Positions 55,413 through 64,000 of a DNA stretch of 64,000 nucleotides are shown in pieces. The DNA lies in NCBI RefSeq assembly GCF_011745365.1, contig NW_024468911.1, positions 3,156,759 to 3,220,758 of the forward strand. The letters run 5' to 3'. Within the stretch, counting starts at the first letter, position 1. Each line of letters begins with the position of its first letter. Under the pieces are notes generated by a model. That model searched no databases, was not told the DNA's origin, and saw only the letters and a program-made list of their open reading frames with translations. The stretch comes from Cryphonectria parasitica EP155. Its lineage: Eukaryota; Ascomycota; Sordariomycetes; Diaporthales; Cryphonectriaceae. The position numbers and the translations under genes were made by a program.

Positions 55413-57260
55413 ATGTCAAGTGCTCTCCACAATACCGCATTGGGCGGGCTCATCCGCCTGGTCACCAGAAACAAGACCCTCAAGTACCCAGAAGAGGAAC
55501 CAGATTTCAAACTGCCAGAGACATGGATCCAGCTCATGAACGACGAGATACTGGGCGAACCACCTGCATTCGGCAGCATCCCCAGCTCGTCCTTCGAATC
55601 ATCAACGTCTGATGATGAAGAAAAAAAACAGGCGGTGGAGAACAGAGACGCACAGCCCTATGAGAAGGCTGCTGCTGGCGGTAGTGGTGATGGTGATGAA
55701 CAGCGGGCGGACCTGCGTCTTCACCGGACCAGGACCAGGGAAGAGACGCTGCCGTACACACAGGATCGTCTCGAGGTCGACGAGATGCACGAGATGGAAA
55801 AGACAAAGTCGATCCCAGTCGTGCCGCGCAGGACCAAGGACGGGGCGATCCTCGTGGACTGGTACTACTCAGACGACCCCGAGAACCCGCAGAACTGGTC
55901 CAGCCTGCGCCGCGCCCTGGTCACCACCATCATCTGCCTCTACACCTTTGTCGTGTACATGTCCTCGGCCATCTACACCACCTCTGAGGAGGGCGTGATG
56001 GAGGAGTTTGGCGTCGGCAAGACCAAGGCCGCCCTCGGCCTGTCCCTGTTCGTGCTGGGCTACGGCACGGGCCCTCTTCTCTTCAGCCCGCTCTCTGAGC
56101 TCCCGGCCGTCGGCAGGAACCCCGTCTACGTGGTCACCATGTTCCTCTACACCATCGTGTCCATCCCCACGGCGCTGGTCGGCAACTACCCGGGCCTCAT
56201 GGTCCTGCGCTTCCTCCAGGGCTTCTTCGGCTCGCCCTGCCTGGCCTCGGGCGGCGCCTCGGTCGGCGACATGTACAGCCTGCTCAGCCTCCCCTACGCC
56301 ATGATCGCCTGGGTCAGCGCGGCCTACTGCGGCCCCGCCCTGGGCCCCCTGCTGAGCGGCTTCAGCGTCCCCGTCATGGGGTGGCGCTGGTCCCTGCTGG
56401 AGGTGATCTGGGCGGCCAGCCCCGTGTTCCTGCTCATGTTTGTGCTGCTGCCCGAGACGAGCGCGCAGGCCATCCTGCTGCGGCGGGCCCAGCGGCTGCG
56501 CAGGCGCACAGGCGACGCGCGGTTCCTGTCGCAGAGCGAGATTGACCAGCGCCACATGAAGGCGTCGGCGGTGCTGGTGGACGCGCTCATCAAGCCGCTC
56601 GAGATCACGCTCAAGGACCCGGCCATCCTGTTTGTGCAGATCTACACGGCCATCATCTACGGCATCTACTACAGCTTCTTCGAGGTGTTCCCGCTCGTCT
56701 ACCCCGTGTACTACGGCATGACCCCCGGCCAGATCGGCCTCGTCTTCCTGTGCGTCCTCGTGGCGTGTCTCGTCGGTATCGCCATCTACACCAGCTACAT
56801 CTACTTCTACATGAATCCCCGCATCCGCGCCAAGGGCTGGCCTGTCCAGGAAACCCGCCTCGTGCCCGCCCTCCTCGCCTCGTTTGGCCCCACCCTCGGC
56901 CTCTTCATCTTCGCCTGGACCGCCGCCCCGCGCTTTCCCTGGATCGCGCCCACCATCGGCATTACCGTCTATGGCGCGACTGTCTTTGTCGTCATGCAGT
57001 GCCTGTTTGTCTATATCCCCCTCAGCTATCCGCAGTATGCCGCCTCCCTGTTTGCAGGCAACGACTTCTTCCGCAGCGCCATGGCCTGTGGTAGTATCTT
57101 GTTCGCGGGCCCGCTGTACGGCAACTTGGGCGTGGCAAGGGGGACGAGTCTTCTGGGGGGCTTGAGCACGATTGGCATCCTTGGCATCTTTTTGCTGTAT
57201 ATTTATGGCGCCAGGCTGAGGGCGCTGAGCAAGTTTGCCGTGTCGTCGTCTGAGGAGTGA
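55413..57260 (+). CDS. MFS drug:H+ antiporter, DHA1 family (polyamine/azole-type)
   Basis: A 12-TM plasma-membrane exporter of 615 residues, single exon. The ATG at 55413 (MSSALHNTALGG) is used; upstream codons are open only from a TTG. A hydrophilic N-terminus of about 160 residues leads into the signature WYYSDDPENPQNWSS just before TM1, typical of fungal DHA1 exporters (Flu1/Tpo/benomyl-resistance group). Other motifs are GYGTGPLLFSPLSELPAVGR (the motif A equivalent), VLRFLQGFFGSPCLASGG, AYCGPALGPLLSGF (motif C type) and MGWRWSLLEVIWAA. The second half begins near KPLEITLKDPAILF. The family exports drugs, polyamines or weak acids; the substrate is unknown. Very GC-rich, giving a long antisense open frame that is not a gene. 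Confidence 0.93.
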   Translation: MSSALHNTALGGLIRLVTRNKTLKYPEEEPDFKLPETWIQLMNDEILGEPPAFGSIPSSSFESSTSDDEEKKQAVENRDAQPYEKAAAGGSGDGDEQRADLRLHRTRTREETLPYTQDRLEVDEMHEMEKTKSIPVVPRRTKDGAILVDWYYSDDPENPQNWSSLRRALVTTIICLYTFVVYMSSAIYTTSEEGVMEEFGVGKTKAALGLSLFVLGYGTGPLLFSPLSELPAVGRNPVYVVTMFLYTIVSIPTALVGNYPGLMVLRFLQGFFGSPCLASGGASVGDMYSLLSLPYAMIAWVSAAYCGPALGPLLSGFSVPVMGWRWSLLEVIWAASPVFLLMFVLLPETSAQAILLRRAQRLRRRTGDARFLSQSEIDQRHMKASAVLVDALIKPLEITLKDPAILFVQIYTAIIYGIYYSFFEVFPLVYPVYYGMTPGQIGLVFLCVLVACLVGIAIYTSYIYFYMNPRIRAKGWPVQETRLVPALLASFGPTLGLFIFAWTAAPRFPWIAPTIGITVYGATVFVVMQCLFVYIPLSYPQYAASLFAGNDFFRSAMACGSILFAGPLYGNLGVARGTSLLGGLSTIGILGIFLLYIYGARLRALSKFAVSSSEE

Positions 57261-58598
57261 TTGCAAGTGGGTTTGGTGGTTATTGCTGTTGGTGTACAAA
57301 CAAGATTGTACGAGTACATGATTTCTTGGGGGGGGGGGGGGGGACAATGAAAGGATAGATGGTGTTGGGCTGTTTGGTTAGAGAAAATGGTCATGGACGT
57401 TATGAACGAGGCAATGAGTAATAAATAGCCCTTGGATATCTCTCTGCAAAGGGAATTGGGCAAAGAAAGAAGGAGCGAGGCGTTTGGGAAGGTGAATAGA
57501 GCCAAAGTAATAAAAGCGCCAACGTATCAGTTCGATCAGAAAAGGAAGAAAAAATTGAATATTCGTATCAAGTTGTACTACTGAGCCATCATCTTTTTGA
57601 ATACTTACTACGTACAGTACAACTCTCAGGGTATAATTTTCACACTTCGCCACCTAGGCTGTACATGCTATACTATACAGAATCCAGGCTGAAATCAGAC
57701 TCTTTTTGATAAATAAATACCAGTTTAGTGAATAGATACCAGAAAGTGAGCCAGACCTGTCTGTAATAAATATATCTTTTTAAAAAAAAAAAAAATGCGT
57801 AAATATAGGAGAAGTAATAATAAGTTCACTTGGCGAGTATGTACTGCCTGGGTGGCGAAGTGTGAAAATTATACCCTGAGAGTTGTACCTGCAGTAGGAG
57901 GCGTCACCCCCCCAATTGGCAAGTGGATGAGGGGCAATGTACAGGTACGAGTGTGGCCAGCAAATCTGTTTCCCGTTCAAGGTAGCTTTAAGCACGTCAT
58001 TATACCTCATCGAAATAGCAAGGTACCCTCGTTTGTAGTGTGAATACACAGAGTAGGTCCGTATTCCGCTAGCACCATCTGCCAGAAACCCTCCGCTATC
58101 GGCTGAATACGCAATGCTGCTAGGGCCCTTATACAGCGTATCACAGCGTACCGGCCCCTCCGGCAGTACAGGTATCGATACATGGACCCGTTGCTTACCT
58201 TACCCCAGATTTCAGTGCTTGTATTCCGGAAAAGTTGCACGACTCGAATGACTCTTGAAACCTACAACAAGCATTCTTTCCAACCATTTACCAATCGTGT
58301 CCTCATACCAAACCAGCTCGCTTGAAGTTGTAAGTTACACACCAGTCGGTATCTTGTTCAGTGTTGCAACCCTTCAGGGTAGTTTGACTTCTCTCCCTCT
58401 GGCACGGAACCAATTAATTGACCGACCGACAAAACCTCAAGCCCAACACGTTTCCCTTCGTCCACCGAACGGTCGAAGTTCAACCAGGACTCATTGCTTC
58501 ATTCTTGAGTCAACACCTAAGAAGTCCTCAGACCTCATCATCGACTGCGAATCAACTCCCCCCCCCCCCAAAAGAGGTGTATACTCTCTTATACAAAG
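57261..58598. other. Intergenic with a MITE-like insertion
   Basis: 1.34 kb between the MFS gene and the cystathionine beta-lyase gene (both plus). Holds G16 at 57328-57343, the inverted-repeat element at 57617-57888, and C12 at 58558-58569 in the leader 30 bases before the lyase ATG. Confidence 0.6.
57617..57888. mobile_element. MITE-like inverted-repeat element
   Basis: Two 53-base arms, 57617-57669 (starts GTACAACTCTCAGGGTATAA) and 57836-57888, are inverted copies with three mismatches, around a 166-base AT-rich spacer with no coding capacity. If the ends are read as CAACTC...GAGTTG (57620-57885), a TA lies at each side, as expected of a Tc1/mariner-type miniature element. The arms are unlike the terminal repeats of the element at 6203-8053, so a different transposase would be needed. 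Confidence 0.8.
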
Positions 58599-60021
58599 AT
58601 GGTCAACCAAGCGTCATCTGGCAATGGCGCGGCCGCCAAGAAGGCCTTCTCCAAGGTTGATCTCGACGGGCACAACCTGCCTCCCTCGCCTGCCCCCTCG
58701 AGCCCTGCAAACGGCCGGCGCCGCTATGCCCTCGCCACAGAACTCGTCTACACCGACAGCAAGGATCAGTATGGCGCGTCCAGCTTCCCCATCTACCGTT
58801 CCGCCACCTTCAAGCAGTCGGCCGCCAATCCCAACGGCGAGTACGACTACACCCGCTCCGGCAATCCCACCCGGACGCACCTGGAGCGTCACTTGGCCAA
58901 GATCATGAATGCCACCCGGACCCTTGCTGTAGGCTCTGGTATGGGTGCTCTGGACGTCATCACACGGCTGCTGCGGCCGGGCGACGAGGTCATCACTGGT
59001 GACGACCTGTACGGAGGTACCAACCGGCTGCTCACGTACCTGTCCACCAACCAGGGCATTATCGTCCACCACGTGGACACGACCAACGTCGACAAGGTCA
59101 AAGAGGTTCTGTCGCCCAAGACGGCCATGGTCCTGCTGGAGACGCCCACCAACCCTCTGATCAAGATCGTCGACATCCCCGCGATTACCAAGATGACACA
59201 CGATTTCAACGGCAAGGCCCTGGTCGTGGCTGACAACACCATGATGTCCCCCATGCTCTGCAACCCGCTGGAGCTCGGCGTGGATATCAGCTACGAGTCC
59301 GGCACCAAGTACCTGTCTGGTCACCACGACATCATGGCTGGCGTCATCGCCTGCAACGACGCGTCCCTGGGAGACAAGATGTACTTCATGATCAACTCGA
59401 CCGGCTGCGGTCTGTCTCCTGACGACTCATCCCTTCTGATGAGAGGCATCAAGACCCTCGCCATCCGTATGGAGAAGCAGCAGGCCAACGCACAGGCAAT
59501 CGCCGAATTCCTCGAGACCCACGGCTTCCGGGTCCGGTACCCAGGCCTGAAGTCCCACCCCCAGTATGACCTTCACTGGAGCATGTCGCGCGGCGCTGGC
59601 GCCGTCTTGTCGTTCGAGACTGGTGACGTGACTGTCTCCGAGAGGATTGTGGAGGCTGCCAGGCTGTGGGGGATCAGTGTGAGCTTTGGCTGCGTGAACA
59701 GCCTCATCAGCATGCCGTGCCGCATGAGCCACGCAAGCATCGATCCCAAGACCAGGGCAGAGAGGCAGATGCCTGAGGATATAATAAGGCTCTGTGTGGG
59801 TATCGAGGATGTCAGCGATTTGATTGACGATCTTTCTAGAGCTGTAAGTTTCTCACCAATACAAAGCCCCTAATATTCCCCCAGCGCTTGTATAGCGATG
59901 ACTAATCTTGTCTTTTTCTTCTTCTATACAGCTTGTTCAAGCCGGAGCAGTGAAGATCACAGTGGATGGCTTCCATGCTGCAGACACCACTGCGGGAGAG
60001 ACAGCTGCAACGACTTCTTGA
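58599..60021 (+). CDS. Cystathionine beta-lyase
   Basis: PLP-dependent enzyme splitting cystathionine into homocysteine, pyruvate and ammonia in methionine synthesis (Neurospora met-2, yeast STR3). Exons are 58599-59843 and 59932-60021, giving 444 residues. The gamma-family signature is complete: SGNPTRTHLE for the PLP phosphate region, GSGMGAL, VLLETPTNPL, VVADNTMMSP (cofactor Asp) and SYESGTKYLSGHHD with the Schiff-base Lys at about 237, then FGCVNSLISMPCRMSHA near the C-terminus. Fungal cystathionine beta-lyases share this pattern; cystathionine gamma-lyase is the main alternative but differs in these motifs. A 5' tail of about 40 residues is low-complexity. No clear peroxisomal signal is seen (ends ATTS). 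The intron (GTAAGT...ACAG) keeps phase. Confidence 0.93.
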
Positions 60022-60319
60022 TAAATTCTCTCATAAACAAGACCAAAAAGAGAAATGGATAGGCATGCATTAAATTCAGGGCTTCAAAAAAAGGCGTTTC
60101 GGTTTATTATATCACGCGCATTATCAAAGAATCTTGGAACAAATTCAACGTCGGATCGGGGCATAACCAATCCAAAAAATAAAAATCAATAAATATAGCA
60201 TTCTCTTGGAATTGGGAATAAGCCCATCTCATTATAGAGGCATGCCGACATGGCATCAATCCAGTGCCGTTGAAGAAGTAAATGTGTTCCTTCTACAGCC
60301 CGTACCCATCCATCATCCA
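60022..60319. other. Short convergent spacer
   Basis: 298 bases between the lyase (+) and the small protein gene (-). AT-rich, probably both 3' UTRs. Confidence 0.5.
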
Positions 60320-60831
60320 CTACTGCTTCGAGACAGGCTTGTCCTGTCCCTTTTCCTAAACAAAATCCCAGCCAATGCCCAAAGTCAGCCAATAAAAAAC
60401 TAAAGCTGTAAAAAGGTGAGGGAAAAGAGAATGGATGTATGGGAATGATATAGAGTGGGAGGGGGGCTGTCTCATCAATCGTACCTGACACATTTGCCGT
60501 TGAATGTACTCGGTAAAAGTAATATTGTCTTTGCCCGACTCACCCTCCCAGCGCTGGAGCATCTCAGACGGACGCTTCGAGGAGCGGGAGGAGTGGTGGT
60601 GGGAAGAGGAAGCGGAGGAGTAGGAAGAGGAGTGGGCATCCTTGGGTCTGCTTTTGTCCAAAAAAGAACCAGAAGAACATGGGCGGTGAAAACGTCAGCT
60701 TTTCTTTCTTTCTCTTTTTCCGTATCGTCTTGATGGTGGTGATGAAGGGGGGAGAAAAGGAATGTGGCTTCAAACCTGGAGGTGCTGCTGCCCTGGGACT
60801 GGACCACCTCTGTCTTGGTGGTCTGAGACAT
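60320..60831 (-). CDS. Small 84-residue hydrophilic protein
   Basis: A three-exon gene too fragmented to stand out as one frame: exons on the minus strand are 60776-60831, 60485-60647 and 60320-60355. ATG 60831 starts MSQTTKTEVVQSQGSS. The middle is Ser/His-rich (SSSYSSASSSHHHSSRSS). A better-ordered segment follows (KRPSEMLQRWEGESGKDNI, then TFTEYIQRQMCQ), and the end is EKGQDKPVSKQ. Splice signals are CAG|GTTTGA with an AAGCAG tandem acceptor, and CAG|GTACGA with TTTAG. The tandem acceptor would add one Ser if the upstream AG is used. No signal peptide or TM segment. I do not recognise the family; the ordered segment around the Trp and the EYIQRQMC patch is where conservation should be sought. 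Confidence 0.55.
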
Positions 60832-63800
60832 ATCTACTGGACGATGGGGGTCTCAATATGTTTGTCGTGGTGGTTGCATGAGGTGGATAGTCAGGCTCAG
60901 TAAAGAGTGTTTGTCTTTTGGACAAGTATGAGAAGGAGGAGGAGGGCTGTGAGAATGATATAGATTCCAAGAAGCCAACAGAGGACATATAGACTGAGAA
61001 GCTTGGAAAAGAAGAAGACAAGAAAAGGAGACAACTCTCTCATCACTGTCAAGGACATACCATCACGCTCTCTTTATAGAAAAGCCTTTCCTCCCCCCTT
61101 CCCAGCGCGGCAGATCACAAAACCCTTCTACCTCTCTTCCTTCCCCCCTCTCAATACTTACATCATTGCAATAACCTCCCCCCCCCTTCAAATTCCTTCC
61201 CTCCCTCAACCCAAAGTTCCTTGATCCTTGAACCATCACAAGAACAAACGAACCCCCACGACGCTTTAGGCCTCGGTCAGGCGGTGCGCAACACCGGTAT
61301 GGGCACCAGAATAGGCTCATCGCATACTGACCTATCGTCGTCGTTGGCTCCCCCCCCCCCCCCTTTTTCAATATAAGTCAGTCAGACACCGCCCGCGTGC
61401 CGTACCATTTCGAAACCCTCTGGCCCCGCCCCCCCTTTTTTTTCTTCTTCTTTCCTTCCCTCACATCTTGTGATAGTCACTCATGCCTTGCAGCTCGTAA
61501 GTGGCAGCCTACGTGATAGTGACTGTGACCTGGGCCCTTGCGTGATGTAACACACATACACACACGCCGTACCCAAGATTGCAGCCAAAGAGGGATGGGA
61601 TGGGGGAGGCAGGGACATATCAACCAGAAATGATCAATCACAGCCATCTTTTCTCCCTATGAGCCAAGGGCAAGGGAAAGTAAGCCAGCCAGCCAGCCCA
61701 CGAGGGAATCAAATAGAGAGACAGAGAGAGGTGATTTCACTCGCAGCTGTGCACCCACACACACCGTTGGCTAGCCTGTAACGCGTCTTAGACACACACA
61801 CACACACCCTTACATAGAACATCCCGCGTTTTTTCTCCAAGACTTTTTGAGAGATGAGAAACGATATCTCTCTCTCTCGAAAGAGAAAAGAGGGGGGGGG
61901 AGGGAGGCATCCGTCCTCGACCAACAGCCGTTGCAGGTGAGCAAGCCACGCTGCATGCCTGTCAATGCTGATGATGGATGGGGCGACCTTTGCGAGAGAT
62001 AGTTGCGTAAGTGGTGACGCAGAGTCAATCTGGCAAAGATGATTTCTCAGATCTCTGAAAAAGCTGTGGATATAGCGTTGTGGGCTAGGAAAGAGGGAGA
62101 AAAAGAGAAAGAGGGTTTTAGTCTATCATCTCCACCTCTCCACCCCTCCTTCCCTCCCTATCTCCTTTCCCCCAGGACCTTCTTTTCTGGTCTTCTGCTC
62201 AACGCTCGCTCGCCCACTCACAAAGCTCATTCGAATGTTGTTTTGGGACACAGAAGCGTCGACGGCACCTTGAGGTCTCGTATAAAAAAGCACAAGCAAA
62301 AAAGAAGCAAAAGGACAAGAAGAAGAGACCAACCATCAAAACAAACTGTGTCTCTCTCTCTTGTTTCAAAAGAAAAATAGTGCTCATTCTTCGGGTGCAA
62401 CTCCCGTTGCCCAGACGGCCATCCCCGTCCAAGGGGGCGCGAAGGTCTCACGGCACAAACGCGTCCTCGTAGAGGCAAGAATTGCGGGTAGACACGTAGA
62501 CAAGGACCTCAGCCAAGCTCGCGTGGGGCAAGCCCCCGATTCTAACACGATCGGTGAGATCGAGAATGATTTTTCCAGGCCTGCAGCTACCCGTCGACAT
62601 GGATTCTTTGGTGCAGAGCACAATACCTCTCTCACGCAACCGAGGTACCGGTGTGAGAAGATGTGGACGCGCGTGACCTCCCTGGACAAATGAAATCTCA
62701 TGCCGTCCCGTCCGATTGGGAGAAGGAAGAGATGCATGAAGACATGGAACTCCGTGACGGCCGAACACACACGGTAGGAGTGACCTTGTGCTGGACCTCT
62801 CGATTGGATAGAAAGAACCAAGGATCTGCTAAAGAGATGAACTGGGATCTCAACGGTGAGACAGAACTAGCCAGACAGCCTTACCACTTTCTGCTGCAGC
62901 CAGAAGCCATAGTGGCGATCGTCGCCCATTTAGGGAACACATATTTTCCAGGCGGCATCTTTAGGAGAGGCGTACCCAGTTCCTCTTCGAGCCGGCATAA
63001 ACCGAATCTCGAGGCCGACAGCACTCCCTTTCTGGTATTCATGCATGCCGCCCAGGGACGAGGAAAGACGACAACAACCGAGACATGATGTGGACAAAAT
63101 AACACTGTCGCGCATATCTTCTGCGGGAGCTGGGGCACGCACATGCAAGGTAAGCATATTTGGGGGGGGGGGGGGAAGAAACAACCAAGACGTCACGCAC
63201 GCTGCCTTCTGTACTAACCGTCCGAGTCCTCCTCGCTCCCTTCCCCCGTAGATACTCTTCCCACCTCTCGTTCCCAGGCAGCGGGCCAGTACCGAGGGTT
63301 CATTGCATACTTTACCAGCCCTCCTCGGTCAGAGAAAAGAGAGAGTGGGGGGTATTTAGGAACGGCATGAGGGAGACCTAAGTAAGGGAGGGCCGGAGGG
63401 AGGGACGGCCCTCACCGCTTGATTGCTCACCTACCTAACCGAAATCAAAGTTCGCTTGCGTCCTTCAAGCGAAGCGTCACGTCGCACACGAGTATTGACG
63501 CGGCCTCGGTGGCGTCCTGGTGGGGGGGGGGGGGAGCGACATATATTCCGGTCTCTGCTCTCTTATTCTGTCCGGCGCAAGCACTAAGACAAGACACGGC
63601 AGAGCAAACACGCAGCATGCTCTTGTTGCTGCTGCACCTGCTGCATTAGGGCCCAAGTCAGGACAGAGGTCTAGAGCACGTCCATAGGCACATTGCAATC
63701 ACATGGCCATAGACTAACCGACCTTGGGAAAACTATGAAGTGTACTGATGTCAGTACGCATCTGCCAGTATCTGTCAAGGGAAACAAGGGTGGGGGGGGG

Positions 63801-64000
63801 GGGGCCAGGTTCGGCCACTCAACATATGCAAACTCAATTTTTGGGTACAGTACGCGATATGTTATCGTGTACGTGGCCATCCATGAGGTATCAACACCAG
63901 ATGACCTATCTTCCTTTCTTTTTTGCCCTCTCCTCTCCGCCACCCCCCAAAAAAAATAAAAATAAATGAAGATGGGGATGAATGCGTGATGTTGTTTCCC
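60832..64000. other. 3.2-kb region without a credible gene
   Basis: Upstream of the small minus-strand gene. Long CT- and GA-rich tracts, CA repeats near 61555 and 61795, C15 at 61350-61364, and three G runs of 13-14 bases (63162-63175, 63522-63534, 63792-63804). Opposing open frames at 62360-63090 lack family features. A gene continuing past the window end cannot be excluded. Confidence 0.5.

Noticed and set aside
55869..57347. 492-residue open frame antisense to the DHA1 transporter
   Set aside because: Composition (His/Glu/Gly/Ala/Arg) is that of a GC-rich shadow frame; the sense strand encodes a clear MFS protein.
57617..57888. Deletion derivative of the 6203-8053 element
   Set aside because: The terminal sequences are unrelated.
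62361..63088. Opposing open frames of 100-145 residues
   Set aside because: No recognisable motif on either strand; some begin at non-ATG codons.

Overview
The window reads as nuclear DNA from a filamentous ascomycete, probably a Sordariomycete. The genes are GC-rich and carry short GT-AG introns of about 55-200 nt with CTAAC/CTGAC-like branch sites. They lie in long, low-complexity, purine- or pyrimidine-rich intergenic DNA. Gene content is typical of moulds: Ku70, a WSC sensor, a CSC1/DUF221 channel, a Zn2Cys6 regulator, a secreted GH1 glucosidase and DHA1-type MFS transporters. The species cannot be named from the sequence. I support 17 protein genes and one decayed transposase. Intron/exon borders were placed by eye from reading frame, GT/GC...AG signals and family continuity.

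Layout. 0.5-2.6 kb (-): TetA/HIAT1-like MFS transporter. 4.5-5.9 kb (-): ferrochelatase with [2Fe-2S] ligands. 6.2-8.05 kb: a Tc1/mariner (DD34E) element with 29-bp terminal inverted repeats and a broken transposase, sitting in the shared promoter between ferrochelatase and Ku70. 8.3-10.4 kb (+): Ku70. 11.1-13.2 kb (+): secreted GH1 beta-glucosidase. 13.8-17.2 kb (+): large Zn2Cys6 regulator whose zinc cluster is split by a GC-AG intron. 17.2-25.4 kb: an 8-kb stretch without a credible gene, rich in simple repeats. 25.4-27.0 kb (+): WSC-domain membrane sensor. 27-30 kb: gene-free. 30.1-31.3 kb (-): PI-PLC-X-like protein. 32.4-35.2 kb (-): CSC1-like channel. 35.2-38.2 kb: gene-free. 38.2-39.2 kb (-): short-chain dehydrogenase. 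40.5-42.3 kb (+): coiled-coil protein of unknown function. 43.7-47.4 kb (+): large single-pass protein with a kelch-like ectodomain. 48.3-49.9 kb (+): BAR-domain protein. 50.5-51.3 kb (+): Lsm4. 52.0-54.3 kb (+): mitochondrial PPR-like protein. 55.4-57.3 kb (+): DHA1 MFS transporter. 57.6-57.9 kb: a MITE-like inverted-repeat element. 58.6-60.0 kb (+): cystathionine beta-lyase. 60.3-60.8 kb (-): small 84-residue protein. 60.8-64 kb: no gene seen.

The genes do not form a biosynthetic cluster or an obvious shared pathway; they look like ordinary housekeeping and membrane genes. The most interesting items are the GC-AG intron that decides whether the regulator has its zinc cluster, the possible second zinc-binding module in the same protein, the two transposon-derived inverted-repeat structures, the three-base first coding exon of Lsm4, and the unusual number of long G/C homopolymers between genes.
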